Origin: a bacterium
GTDB lineage: Bacteria; UBP14; UBA6098; B30-G16
DNA: 35,685 nt
Assembly (NCBI GenBank): GCA_021162205.1
Contig: JAGGZE010000053.1
Location: 1-35,685 of the forward strand
Reading direction: 5' to 3'
In this document: positions 8,849 to 17,489 of the stretch, in pieces
How the letters are laid out: every line of letters begins with the position of its first letter
Position numbering within the stretch: position 1 is the first letter of the stretch
Position numbers and translations under genes: made by a program
Notes under the pieces: generated by a model
Told to the model about the DNA's origin: nothing
The model's input: the letters and a program-made list of their open reading frames with translations, nothing else
The model's database searches: none

Positions 8849-8882
8849 AAAATAAGGGCGTAAAATTTTGCGCCCTTATTCG
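8849..8882. terminator. Rho-independent terminator after aldolase
   Basis: A 10-bp stem AATAAGGGCG (8851-8860) pairs with CGCCCTTATT (8871-8880) across the loop TAAAATTTTG. It begins 24 bases after the aldolase stop. The T-run lies within the descending arm rather than after it. Confidence 0.7.
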
Positions 8883-8947
8883 ATGCTCCCGATAAATTTT
8901 ATTGTCGATAATCTCTAATCTATTTTCGCAATAGCGATTTTTTTTTT

Positions 8948-8976
8948 TTGATTCATCAAAAATACTTTTATAAAAA
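8948..8976 (+). promoter_or_regulatory. Likely promoter of the STAND-ATPase operon
   Basis: TTGATT (8948-8953), 17 bases, TAAAAA (8971-8976), directly after a run of 12 T. Transcription starting near 8983 would leave about 40 bases of leader containing GAGGAG for the ATG at 9025. This argues against the TTG at 8992. Confidence 0.45.
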
Positions 8977-9024
8977 ATTAAATGGCATATATTGCATTTA
9001 GATAAATTATCGAGGAGTTTAACA

Positions 9025-11988
9025 ATGGCATTTCCTGAAATAGCATATCCCGAACCTGGATGGGTATCGAGATTTGTTGGCAGAACCGAGCAGTTCAAGA
9101 TTATCGAGAGTATAATCGACAGCACCGACCGTGGAACTGTTCTGCCTATAATTCAGGTAATCGGAGAATCGGGAGTCGGCAAAAGCTGGTTCATTCAAAA
9201 ATTGCGATGGCGCTTGCGCAATTCTATCAATGCACCATCGTTGTTAATGCGATTTTCGAATCCTGCAATGGCTCAAACCGACCGTTCTGCCGATGCTATT
9301 ATGTCGAGATTGATAAATCGATGGAAAATGAATTTAAGACTTACCGAATTCGTTCTCGGACGAATAGCGCATTTGAAAGATGAAAATATCGACAGATTTA
9401 CAACCTATTCGTCTGCGCTGAAAATATTGCCATCGTTAAAATCCCATAAAGGAGAAAGTGAACTGCGAAGAATCCTTATCGAGCGTGGAGTGGATAAATT
9501 AGAAAAGCTTTGGGGCAATGGTTGGGGCAGGCGTTTCCTTGCGATGTCTCCTAAAGAATTGTCATGGTATCTTCCCGAATTACTCGGTATAGATATCGAT
9601 TCGGCTATGAGGACTTTACGGTTCAAGACATTTGTTCTTTTAGTGGACGATGCCGATAGAATTCCCGAATTGTATTACAATGCGCTCAGATTGAAATTTC
9701 ATTCGAGTCTAACACTTCTTGTAACTGCATCCAGGAAAGCTTGTCCAACCGCTAAACATTCTGTTGAAACGATTCCGTTAGAACCTTTACCCGTTCTCGA
9801 ACGGCGAGCATATTTTTATTTACTTGGCATCGATAAGCATAAGCGTCAGGAAAAAATTGTGAAAAAGCATGGTTCAACCTCGATAGGTTATGCTATCGGA
9901 GCGGTCGAGTCCAAACAAATATTGGAGCGAAATCCATCATTGAAAAACCTTTTGGGAACATTGCTCGTATGTCATAGGCCATCACTCGATATTATATATG
10001 AAATGCTCGGCGATATGGGAACGATTACCTCATTTTTTGCGGAATCGAGTCTTGTCGATTTGCTCGAACATCCGGATAGATTTCCCAGAAGATTCACACT
10101 TCATTCTTCTGCACGGGAATGGGTGCTGAATATTATTAAATCGCTTCCAAAACCCGAACAGCCCTATGGTGAAATTATCAATAGACTCGCTCTTTTTGCC
10201 CATAGGGATTTTTCGATGGGCATTCCTGTTATTTACTGGTTTTTTCGCAATTCTATTATCGAGGGTAATTATGGTGATGGTGCCGATGCTATATCTGCTG
10301 CCGATGAAATTGCAAAAAACATCGGCAAGTCTACTTTTAACCAGTATAATCGATATTTATTACTTCGAGCTTTTTGCCCCGATTTTTCAAAGAAAGAAAT
10401 TTACCGATATGCTCGACAAAGAATATTGTGGCAAAACGATGGTATTTCTATACCGGATTTATTAGTGGCTGGGCAATGTTTTAACAAGATTGGAAGACAT
10501 CTGTTTGCTTTATGGACAGCGAGAGGAGTTCTCCCTAAAATTTCTGAAAAACTTATGGAAAATGGTGCTAAAGATGGAGTATATATGCTGTTTCGTTCCG
10601 AGGCGAATAGAATTATCGGCGAGGCACTTTATAAACTCGGAAAGTTTAATGACTCGATATTAGCTCTTACGAAAGCTCGGGAGTCGGTTCGTTCTGTTTC
10701 TTTGGTAGAATCCGCTCTTGTCGATGAAGTAACGATTCAGCAGATAAAAATATTTAAGGCACTTTATCGAACACAATTATCGACAGACGATAGAACTTCT
10801 GCCTGGGATTCGATTAAAAAAGCAATCGATTTATCGGCAAGTTTTCTCAGTGGAGTCGGGTATAAAATAGTTCCTACATTAATCCAAATTGGAGAACTTT
10901 TAGATGAACTTTTCAAAGATGAACTATGGAATTATGACATTATAAAAAGTAAAAAATGGCTCGAACGAACAATCTCGAATTGTCATCGGCAGAGGAAAGA
11001 AAAAGAAAATAAAATAATAGCTGCCGTAGAGGTAAAACTTTTACTTCACTTATCCGAACTTTCACTCGATTTAAATAAACACGATGAAATTTTCGATTAC
11101 TTAAACGATGTGGATAAACTAATTAAAATACTCGGTGAAAAAATGCGATGGGGAGCGGAAATTTGGCGAAAATATTTTGTAGAATCGAAATTAATTTTAG
11201 CCGAATCTTATGCCGCTCAGGCAAAAACAGCTCGGACTTTTGAATCGGTTCAACAAGCGCAGGATACGATAGTTCGATGGGCGATGGATGAAGAGTCCGA
11301 TACGATTCCACTCGCAGTGAAATCGAGAATAATCGGAGGTTTAGCGTTATCGAGAATGGAACGGTTCGACGATGCTCTCGTATGGTTGAATTCGGGTGTT
11401 TCAATTGCCGAGGTGGCATCGAGTAAAGGGCAAGTCGAAAATCCTGTTCAAATACATATACTTTGCGGTGATGCTTATCATGAGCTTGCGAGAATCGAAT
11501 CTCATAGACAAAATCGGCATAAAGCTCGGCAGATGGCTCAAAAGGGAATCGAGCATATTATGGAAATAATATCCACTTCCGATTCTGTGGATTTAAGATT
11601 TAATTTGACTAAAATGTATATGTTTCTCTTGCAAACGACAACAGACGATTTTCAGGAAACAATCGAGATACTCGATAGCTCATCGGCAATGCTTATAGCG
11701 GGTTGTCATATGGAAAGAAATAGAAGTGAACAGTGTTCTCGACTTGCCGAGGAACTTTTTGAATTCGCATTGAAAATAATTCCGACAGCAGATGAACCGT
11801 CATCCGAAAGAATCGCTATATCTGCACTTTCACTTTATCCTTTTCTTAAAAAACAAAGTATCATTCGTAAAGCTCATATTTTAGCCGATTCGATAGATAA
11901 GGGCAATTTGTCTAATGACTTGCTGGCAAGATTTACCAATATAAATGAACTCATAAATAATTTCAAATCGACAGAAAGTGAGGACTAA
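9025..11988 (+). CDS. STAND-type P-loop ATPase with helical-repeat C-terminus
   Basis: This is a 987-residue protein of unknown role. After a short lead comes FVGRTEQF, the usual entry to AAA_16/ORC-like domains. Then Walker A GESGVGKS (47-54), Walker B VLLVDDAD (204-211), a sensor-like LLVTASR (231-237) and an IPLEPLPVLERR stretch typical of STAND ATPases. From about residue 400 the protein is all helices with TPR-like spacing (for example EALYKLGKFNDSILALTKARES, broken here as EALYKLGKF and NDSILALTKA). No signal peptide, membrane segment, effector or DNA-binding domain is visible. GAGGAG at 9012-9017 supports this ATG over a TTG 33 bases earlier. Three bases of stop separate it from yggS. 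The form fits a signal-integrating scaffold. Confidence 0.75.
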   Translation: MAFPEIAYPEPGWVSRFVGRTEQFKIIESIIDSTDRGTVLPIIQVIGESGVGKSWFIQKLRWRLRNSINAPSLLMRFSNPAMAQTDRSADAIMSRLINRWKMNLRLTEFVLGRIAHLKDENIDRFTTYSSALKILPSLKSHKGESELRRILIERGVDKLEKLWGNGWGRRFLAMSPKELSWYLPELLGIDIDSAMRTLRFKTFVLLVDDADRIPELYYNALRLKFHSSLTLLVTASRKACPTAKHSVETIPLEPLPVLERRAYFYLLGIDKHKRQEKIVKKHGSTSIGYAIGAVESKQILERNPSLKNLLGTLLVCHRPSLDIIYEMLGDMGTITSFFAESSLVDLLEHPDRFPRRFTLHSSAREWVLNIIKSLPKPEQPYGEIINRLALFAHRDFSMGIPVIYWFFRNSIIEGNYGDGADAISAADEIAKNIGKSTFNQYNRYLLLRAFCPDFSKKEIYRYARQRILWQNDGISIPDLLVAGQCFNKIGRHLFALWTARGVLPKISEKLMENGAKDGVYMLFRSEANRIIGEALYKLGKFNDSILALTKARESVRSVSLVESALVDEVTIQQIKIFKALYRTQLSTDDRTSAWDSIKKAIDLSASFLSGVGYKIVPTLIQIGELLDELFKDELWNYDIIKSKKWLERTISNCHRQRKEKENKIIAAVEVKLLLHLSELSLDLNKHDEIFDYLNDVDKLIKILGEKMRWGAEIWRKYFVESKLILAESYAAQAKTARTFESVQQAQDTIVRWAMDEESDTIPLAVKSRIIGGLALSRMERFDDALVWLNSGVSIAEVASSKGQVENPVQIHILCGDAYHELARIESHRQNRHKARQMAQKGIEHIMEIISTSDSVDLRFNLTKMYMFLLQTTTDDFQETIEILDSSSAMLIAGCHMERNRSEQCSRLAEELFEFALKIIPTADEPSSERIAISALSLYPFLKKQSIIRKAHILADSIDKGNLSNDLLARFTNINELINNFKSTESED

Positions 11989-12660
11989 ATGGTCGCAGAT
12001 AATTTGAAAAGATTGAAGGATAAAATCGCCGAGACAGCATCGAGATTTAACAGAAATCCCGATGAAATAAATCTGCTCGCTGTTACCAAACTCGCCGATG
12101 TCGATATGATTCGTCGGGCTTACGATAGCGGTCATCGCGATTTCGGCGAGAACTATGTGCAGAAAATCATTCCCAAAATGAAAATTTTACCAGCAGATAT
12201 AAATTGGCATTTCATTGGACATATCCAGAAAAATAAGATAAATAAAATCATCGGCAAATTTGCACTGATTCATTCGGTAGATTCACAGCATATCGCCGAG
12301 GCAATGGAATTTCGAGCATCGAATAACGATATTGTGCAAAATATTCTAATCGAGGTCGATTCCAGTGGCGAGATTCAAAAGAATGGCATTCCAATCGATG
12401 AATCGAATGAACTAGTTCATTTCATAACGGAAAACTGTCCGCATTTGAATCTGCTCGGTCTTATGACAGTTGCACCATTCACCGATGATAGAAAAGTTAT
12501 CGCATCGTGTTTCGAGAAAGTCCGCAATTTGCGTGATGGACTCGAAATCGATGGTCTAAAACTTCCGCATCTTTCTATGGGAATGACGAACGATTGGAAA
12601 ATCGCAATAGAATACGGCTCGACGATTTTGCGTATCGGAACAGCAATTTTTGGAGAGTGA
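11989..12660 (+). CDS. yggS: YggS/PLPBP family pyridoxal phosphate homeostasis protein
   Basis: This 223-residue single-domain PLP-binding barrel maintains vitamin B6 and amino-acid balance; it has no established catalytic activity. The PLP lysine is K34 in LLAVTK, followed by the family motifs DFGENYVQ, WHFIGHIQKNK, NILIEVD and LSMGMTNDW. The phosphate loop is near the C-terminus (GSTILRIGTAIFG). The ATG follows the previous stop directly (TAAATG), with GTGAGG upstream, so it is in the same transcript as the ATPase. It ends with TGA, which shows TGA is a stop in this genome. Confidence 0.93.
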   Translation: MVADNLKRLKDKIAETASRFNRNPDEINLLAVTKLADVDMIRRAYDSGHRDFGENYVQKIIPKMKILPADINWHFIGHIQKNKINKIIGKFALIHSVDSQHIAEAMEFRASNNDIVQNILIEVDSSGEIQKNGIPIDESNELVHFITENCPHLNLLGLMTVAPFTDDRKVIASCFEKVRNLRDGLEIDGLKLPHLSMGMTNDWKIAIEYGSTILRIGTAIFGE

Positions 12661-12666
12661 ATAAAT

Positions 12667-13236
12667 ATGCTCGAATATATACACGGTGTATTGTCTTCTA
12701 AAACTCCTGTTATGGCGGTAATCGAATGCGCTGGAGTAGGTTATTGCATATCGATATCGTTTTCGACTTATGAAAAACTTCCCGCTATCGGCGAGGAAAT
12801 GAAAATATTAACTCATCTTGTTCACCGCGACGATGCTATGGAACTATATGGATTCGCTACATCGTTCGAGCGGGGACTTTTTCGCAAATTGATTTCGGTT
12901 ACACGAATCGGTCCGAAACTTGCAATCGCTATATTATCGGGTGTATCACCGAAAAAACTTGCTTCAGCAATCGATATCGGCGATATTAAAACATTATCGA
13001 AAATTCCTCGTGTCGGCAAAAAAACCGCCGAGCGAATTGTGATGGAACTTCGCGGCAAAATCGAAATATCTACCGAACCGATTGTCGGCGCGGACGATGT
13101 CGTATCGCAGGCAATCGAGGCACTCGTAACGCTCGGTTTCTCACTTACCGATGCCACCGGTGCAATCCGAAAGGTTCATTCCGCTAAACCCGATGCCTCT
13201 ATCGACGAGTTGATTAAATTTGCATTGAAGAAATAA
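12667..13236 (+). CDS. ruvA: Holliday junction branch-migration protein RuvA
   Basis: RuvA binds four-way DNA junctions and loads the RuvB motor during recombination repair. The 189 residues show the N-terminal OB domain (MLEYIHGVL, GVGYCISIS), the conserved HRDDAMELYGF segment, two helix-hairpin-helix motifs (TRIGPKLAIAIL at 79-90; IPRVGKKTAERIVMEL at 113-128) and a C-terminal RuvB-binding domain with the usual EALVTLGFS. It follows yggS by six bases. ruvB and ruvC are not in the window. Confidence 0.95.
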   Translation: MLEYIHGVLSSKTPVMAVIECAGVGYCISISFSTYEKLPAIGEEMKILTHLVHRDDAMELYGFATSFERGLFRKLISVTRIGPKLAIAILSGVSPKKLASAIDIGDIKTLSKIPRVGKKTAERIVMELRGKIEISTEPIVGADDVVSQAIEALVTLGFSLTDATGAIRKVHSAKPDASIDELIKFALKK

Positions 13237-13298
13237 ATCTTGTAAATTTTTTTATTTCAGCCAACTTATCTGAAACCACTTCAAAAAGGAGAATTTTT

Positions 13299-14333
13299 AT
13301 GCGTATTTCAGAGGACTTATTACGGAAACTTGCATCGCTTGCAGAAACCGACCGCACAGTATTTTCTGCATATATCGAAACCGCGGGGAATTGGGATAAA
13401 GTCGATGTTCTTATCGAAAAGGAAATTAAAAGAATAACTCCACTCTTGAATAAAAACGAGTCGGAATATTTCGATGTCTCGCTTTCGCTGATGAAGGATT
13501 ATATAAACAGTAAAAGTTCCAAGGGTTATAATGGACCGGGTCTCGCATTTTTTGCCGATATTGGAGCGGATTTCACACAGGGAGTCGAGCTTTCGGTTGC
13601 GCCGCAAAAAAGTTTTTTCGCTCTCGATAATGAGGCGATAATCGCTCCGTTGGCTTTCGAGTTAGATGAATACGAACCTGTCGGAGTGATAATGGCAGAT
13701 GCATCCGGTGCGAGAATTCTTGTGGTTGCTGGTAAAATTATCGACGATGCGCAAAGTATGCGTGCGAAAATTCATCATCTTTGCAAGGTCGGTGGATGGT
13801 CACAGATGCGCTATCAACGCAGACGCGGGAAACAGGTGAAGCATTTTTCTAAGGAAATAGCATCGGCGGTGGATAAAATTTTTACCGATGAAAAAATAAA
13901 ACGAATATTGCTTGCAGGCAGAGACCAAATATTGAAATCTATCGAGAATGAACTTTCACAAAAATGGCAAAATTCCGTAATCGGTAGAATCGCATGGGAC
14001 CTCGATGCCGGCGATGATGAATTTTTGCGAAAAGTCTCACCGATATTCGAAAAGGCGGAACGCGAACAGGAAAAAAATGTCGTAGGGGAATTTAATGCTG
14101 AAATTCGCAAAAATGGACTCGCCGTAGCGGGAATGGAAAACACGAAAACCGCTCTCGAATATGGACAGGTAGATACATTGCTTTTGGAAATCGGTCTCGC
14201 AAAGGAAATCGTCGAAGAACTTACGAGTCTATCGGAAACTAATTCATCGCATGTCGAGTTTGTCCAGCGGAACAATGAAATATTATCGAAATTCGATGGA
14301 ATCGGAGCGATTTTGCGATATAAAATAAACTGA
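13299..14333 (+). CDS. Vms1/eRF1-like (baeRF-type) release-factor-fold protein
   Basis: This 344-residue protein resembles the bacterial relatives of archaeo-eukaryotic release factors and Vms1/ANKZF1, proposed to act in ribosome rescue or peptidyl-tRNA hydrolysis. Residues 1-110 form an N-terminal domain, then PVGVIMADASGARILVV (127-143), and at 165-176 the loop GGWSQMRYQRRR. The last aligns with the GGQ loop followed by S..R..R in Vms1. The third position is Trp here; from memory GGWSQ is usual in several bacterial subfamilies, with Gln two places later. A helical C-terminal region carries the TLLLEIGLA motif expected for the eRF1 domain 3 fold. AAAGGAG lies just upstream. It is in a probable operon with ruvA and the peptidase. 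Function is inferred. Confidence 0.65.
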   Translation: MRISEDLLRKLASLAETDRTVFSAYIETAGNWDKVDVLIEKEIKRITPLLNKNESEYFDVSLSLMKDYINSKSSKGYNGPGLAFFADIGADFTQGVELSVAPQKSFFALDNEAIIAPLAFELDEYEPVGVIMADASGARILVVAGKIIDDAQSMRAKIHHLCKVGGWSQMRYQRRRGKQVKHFSKEIASAVDKIFTDEKIKRILLAGRDQILKSIENELSQKWQNSVIGRIAWDLDAGDDEFLRKVSPIFEKAEREQEKNVVGEFNAEIRKNGLAVAGMENTKTALEYGQVDTLLLEIGLAKEIVEELTSLSETNSSHVEFVQRNNEILSKFDGIGAILRYKIN

Positions 14334-14335
14334 AT

Positions 14336-15178
14336 ATGCTGAAATCGATTAAAAATTTCTCGATTGTATTTTTAGTTTTTATAGGTTTTGTTTTTGCAGA
14401 CAAAATCGACAAGCAAATTGCAGGTTCGAAAGCGCGAATATGCGATGCGTTCCACTTGCCTGAATCTTCGCTAAATGACACAAGAATCGAATTTGCGAGA
14501 GATAATAACGAACTCGCCCGACTATCTTATGGATATATTCCCGACTGGGGCGCTGGCGTGGCTTTGCCCGATAGAAATACAATTATAATTATAAAAACAG
14601 GTGATACCGAAAGAGATAGAATCGTTCTAAATCACGAACTCACACATATCGCACTTCACAAGAAATTGCAAGGGATACCGATTCCACGGTGGTTCGATGA
14701 AGGAGTCGCACAATATCTATCGACGGGTTTCACAGTTTCCAATCAGGCGCAACTTGCCTGGGCGGTGCTTTGGCGAAATATTTTATCGCTTCAATCCCTC
14801 GAATATGTGAACTCGTTCAATATTTCCAATGCCGAACTCGCTTATGCCGAGTCTTTCGATGCCGTTCTTTATCTCGCCGAATCGAACGATATCGGGACGA
14901 TATGCGATTCGATTGCATCGACAGAGGATTTCGGCGATGGTTTTCGAAATGCGACGAATTTATCCATCTACGATTTCTATCGTCGATGGGTAAAACATCT
15001 CAGCAGAAGATATTTACCATTCGTTCTACTTGGCGACCAGCGATTTCTATGGACTTTTGCAAGTGTAATATTTTTGCTATTCGGCATAATAAAATTCATT
15101 CACCAGCGGAAACATTTTGCGAAATTGCGGAAACAAGCCGATGATGAAAATTGGGGAGAACCACAGAATTATTCATAG
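14336..15178 (+). CDS. Membrane-anchored gluzincin (peptidase MA-like)
   Basis: This 280-residue exported zinc protease has an N-terminal signal or anchor (hydrophobic residues 8-21), then a domain with HELTH at 100-104 and the downstream glutamate in WFDEGVAQYLS (E122). This is the HExxH...E arrangement of peptidase MA-like gluzincins. A single C-terminal membrane helix (about 238-258) is followed by a basic tail, so the catalytic domain should face the periplasm while held in the inner membrane. It begins two bases after the previous stop. The substrate is unknown. It faces recR tail to tail, with the small hairpin CCGATattATCGG (15188-15200) between them. Confidence 0.75.
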   Translation: MLKSIKNFSIVFLVFIGFVFADKIDKQIAGSKARICDAFHLPESSLNDTRIEFARDNNELARLSYGYIPDWGAGVALPDRNTIIIIKTGDTERDRIVLNHELTHIALHKKLQGIPIPRWFDEGVAQYLSTGFTVSNQAQLAWAVLWRNILSLQSLEYVNSFNISNAELAYAESFDAVLYLAESNDIGTICDSIASTEDFGDGFRNATNLSIYDFYRRWVKHLSRRYLPFVLLGDQRFLWTFASVIFLLFGIIKFIHQRKHFAKLRKQADDENWGEPQNYS

Positions 15179-15187
15179 ATATTAAAT

Positions 15188-15200
15188 CCGATATTATCGG
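15188..15200. other. Short hairpin between convergent genes
   Basis: CCGAT, loop ATT, ATCGG lies in the 42-base gap between the converging peptidase and recR genes. There is no T-run on either side, so terminator function is uncertain. Confidence 0.3.
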
Positions 15201-15220
15201 CTCGAAGACTTCGTTATCGA

Positions 15221-15859
15221 TTACGCTGGTTTTCGGTTGATTAAGGCATTTGTCAAAGTTTTTGGGTCGGCAAATTCGAGCGTGCTGCCTGCTGAAATTC
15301 CTCGAGCTAAAACCGTTATCTTAACTCCTGTCGGCGCAAGCAATTTCGCAATATGTTTCGCAGTGATTTCCCCTTCGTTCGATGGGTCGAGTGCGAGAAT
15401 AACCTCGTCGATATCACCGGCGGAAACTCTTTGGATTAGTTCATCGATATGCAATTGCTTGGGACCGATACCTCGCAAAGCATCGAGAACTCCACCGAGT
15501 ATATGATATACGCCATTATATATCCTCGTAGTTTCGATAGCTGCCAAATCCTGTGGTTCGGCGACAGCACATATTAAAGAATGGTCTCGTTCAGGACTGG
15601 CACAAATATAACACGGGTCGGATGTGGAAATATTAAAGCATATCGAACAAGTTTTAATCTGTTCTTTAAGAGCTTTGAAAGCACCGGCAAATTCATCGAG
15701 TTTATCTTCCGATGTCCCCAATAGCCAATATATAATTCTTCTCGCTGTTCGGTCGCCTATACCTGGTAGTTGTTTGAAAGCATTCACCGCTCTTTCGACC
15801 GCATCGGGTTCCTCCCATGGAATTTCTTCACTACGATATATTTTCGGTTTTTCAGCCAT
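15221..15859 (-). CDS. recR: Recombination mediator RecR
   Basis: RecR acts with RecO, and often RecF, to load RecA at gapped DNA. The 212 residues show a helix-hairpin-helix (FKQLPGIGDRTARRI, 28-42), a four-cysteine zinc site (C71, C74, C83, C86), then a Toprim domain with CAVAEPQD and VILALDPSNEGE (about 154-165). The C-terminal part contains LARGISAGSTLEFAD, matching the usual LA.G.P.G..LE.AD. It begins with an ATG preceded by a weak ribosome-binding region and lies downstream of tRNA-Val on the same strand. The frequent partner dnaX or ybaB is not adjacent. Confidence 0.95.
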   Translation of the reverse strand: MAEKPKIYRSEEIPWEEPDAVERAVNAFKQLPGIGDRTARRIIYWLLGTSEDKLDEFAGAFKALKEQIKTCSICFNISTSDPCYICASPERDHSLICAVAEPQDLAAIETTRIYNGVYHILGGVLDALRGIGPKQLHIDELIQRVSAGDIDEVILALDPSNEGEITAKHIAKLLAPTGVKITVLARGISAGSTLEFADPKTLTNALINRKPA

Positions 15860-15924
15860 AATTTATTATTATCACTAACTAATTATTTAAATGCTCGAAT
15901 ATATTATGTTCATTTGCAAATAAA

Positions 15925-15998
15925 TGGGCGAAAGTGGATTTGAACCACCGACTTCCTGCTTGTAAGGCAGGCGCTCTCACCAGCTGAGCTATCCGCCC
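15925..15998 (-). tRNA. tRNA-Val (anticodon TAC)
   Basis: On the minus strand the gene runs from GGGCGGA to TTCGCCC plus discriminator A. The 7-bp acceptor stem has one G-U pair. The D arm contains AGCTCAGCTGGT, the anticodon arm is CCTGC-CTTACAA-GCAGG with anticodon TAC, and the T arm contains GGTTCAAATCC. CCA is not encoded. All arms fold without mismatches. Confidence 0.95.
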
Positions 15999-16007
15999 TT
16001 TTATTCG

Positions 16008-16035
16008 ATTATATACATCTTTTCTATGAACGCAA
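16008..16035 (-). promoter_or_regulatory. Promoter of tRNA-Val
   Basis: On the minus strand TTGCGT (16030-16035) and a perfect TATAAT (16008-16013) are 16 bases apart. The -10 ends nine bases before the mature tRNA 5' end. The same -35, TTGCGT, recurs before rpsF. Confidence 0.7.
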
Positions 16036-16075
16036 GAAATTTATATTCAATTAACACAATTTAACAGATTTTAAT

Positions 16076-16094
16076 CGATATTTCTAAAATATCG
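16076..16094 (-). other. Hairpin enclosing the stop codon of the DUF3307 gene
   Basis: CGATATTT, loop TAG, AAATATCG: an 8-bp stem whose loop is the stop codon of the gene ending at 16084. It is AT-rich and followed by ATTAAAA, so it is a weak terminator at best. It may simply reflect the TCGATA-rich character of this genome. Confidence 0.25.
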
Positions 16095-16770
16095 GTCCTA
16101 ATGCAAATCTTGCTCCCAATGCAAGCGCAATCGTTATAATCCATTCCCATATCGGCACGGGGACATTTTCCTCATTGAAAATAAGCAATGACCGTATAAT
16201 AATCGGGATAACAATTCCTCCTAAAAGCAACCATAGCGACGATGCAGAAAGACCTAAAAAAAGCAATACTCTTTCTATAACGGCAAAACGATAGAATGGT
16301 TCATTATAAACACCGACTTTTCCAACTTTCTTCATTGCGCATTCGATTTGGAAAATCAATATAGGACCGCCCCAGATTGCAAATATAGCCAGCGAAAGCT
16401 CGAAATATGGTATCGGATTACCATAAGAATATCCCCATGCGAAAAGAGACACAAACAGTAAGATAGAACCGAGATGAACTATCTGGTCTATTAAAAACAG
16501 CAAAAAGCTCGATTTGGCATCGACATTTTTCACGAGAGATTTTAAGTAATCGACGAGAAAATGAGCCACTGTGATAATTATCGGTAAAGTCCATAGAATA
16601 GGTCTGTATAAGGCCAGTGGGATTATTACTGCGGTTGCTGTTAGAAACACCAATGCAATATGAATAAACAAACCCCTTGTTGTATTTTTCTGCCTAATAA
16701 TGGCTGGGGTTTGAAGTGGAAAATCGGCGAATAAATGCGCCGAATAAAGTCTCCAAAAAAGTGACCACAT
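16084..16770 (-). CDS. DUF3307-family membrane protein
   Basis: This 228-residue inner-membrane protein has about six helices. The N-terminus carries the DUF3307 signature HLFADFPLQT (residues 12-21), followed by HIALVF near 57 and HFLVDYLKS near 90. These conserved His and Asp residues spaced across helices are the family hallmark. The C-terminal half (about 120-228) has further helices and is less distinctive. The biochemical role is unknown. It starts one base beyond the rplI stop on the same strand and is probably cotranscribed with the ribosomal-protein genes. Confidence 0.7.
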   Translation of the reverse strand: MWSLFWRLYSAHLFADFPLQTPAIIRQKNTTRGLFIHIALVFLTATAVIIPLALYRPILWTLPIIITVAHFLVDYLKSLVKNVDAKSSFLLFLIDQIVHLGSILLFVSLFAWGYSYGNPIPYFELSLAIFAIWGGPILIFQIECAMKKVGKVGVYNEPFYRFAVIERVLLFLGLSASSLWLLLGGIVIPIIIRSLLIFNEENVPVPIWEWIITIALALGARFALGPIF

Positions 16771-16771
16771 A

Positions 16772-17221
16772 TCAATCTTCGTGTTTTAAAATCCACACTC
16801 TAATTTTAGTTTCGATATCCGAATGCAATTTGACAGCTACATTATAGACACCGAGACTTTCGATAGGCTCGTCGATAATAATCTGTTTTCGGTCGATATT
16901 GAAACCTTGTTTATTAAGAGAATCAGCGATTTGTCCCGTTGTAACGGAGCCAAAAAGCTTGTCCTCGTCATCGACCTCGACAACGATATCTATCGACACT
17001 CTCGAAAGTTTATCGGAGATAGTCATAAGTTTTGCCTTATGCTTTTGCTCGATAGACATCTGCCGTCTTTTAATCGTTTCGACCTGTCTGAGATTACCCT
17101 TTGTGGCTGATATCGCGAGGTTGCGGGGAATCAAAAAATTGCGGGCATAACCATCTTTGACAACTATTATATCCCCTGCAGTGCCAAGTTTTGAATGTGG
17201 TTGTGTGAGAATAACTTTCAT
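16772..17221 (-). CDS. rplI: 50S ribosomal protein bL9
   Basis: From the ATG at 17221 the protein has 149 residues, exactly the usual bL9 length. It begins MKVILTQPHSKLGTAGDIIVVKDGYARNFLIPRNLA (compare the family VILL..V..LG..G..V.VK.GYARN.L.P...A). A long connecting helix with Lys/Arg repeats follows, then the C-terminal domain (DKLFGSVTTGQIADSL). A longer reading with a start at 17254 would add 11 residues; GAGG before the ATG at 17221 decides against it. It is third in rpsF-rpsR-rplI. Confidence 0.95.
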   Translation of the reverse strand: MKVILTQPHSKLGTAGDIIVVKDGYARNFLIPRNLAISATKGNLRQVETIKRRQMSIEQKHKAKLMTISDKLSRVSIDIVVEVDDEDKLFGSVTTGQIADSLNKQGFNIDRKQIIIDEPIESLGVYNVAVKLHSDIETKIRVWILKHED

Positions 17222-17231
17222 TTTAATTACC

Positions 17232-17489
17232 TCATCTATAAGTATATACGACATAAGGAATAAGTGCCAAAAAACGAGCGCGCTTTATTTCCTTTGCAAG
17301 TCTGCGTTGATGTTTTGCACAAATTCCAGTATTTTTTCGAGGAATAATTTTACCTCTATCATTCACATATCGCTTAAGTAAATCGATATTTTTATAATCG
17401 ATATCGATATGCGAATTGGCACAGAATGGACATTTTCTGTGCTTTCGCGGTTCACGCCTATTCCTCGGATTTCTTTTCCGCTCCATCAT
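17232..17489 (-). CDS. rpsR: 30S ribosomal protein bS18
   Basis: This 85-residue protein has the paired-basic N-terminus and CPFC, then [43 protein letters not shown], the core bS18 sequence that binds 16S rRNA beside bS6. The single CPFC plus a later CAKH suggests a zinc-binding form. GGAGG stands eight bases before the ATG. Its first 32 bases overlap the end of rpsF in another frame. The usual neighbour ssb is missing between rpsF and rpsR. Confidence 0.96.
   Translation of the reverse strand: MMERKRNPRNRREPRKHRKCPFCANSHIDIDYKNIDLLKRYVNDRGKIIPRKNTGICAKHQRRLAKEIKRARFLALIPYVVYTYR

Noticed and set aside
8992-9024. TTG start for the STAND ATPase
   Set aside because: GAGGAG with seven-base spacing supports the ATG at 9025, and the added residues are not part of the domain.
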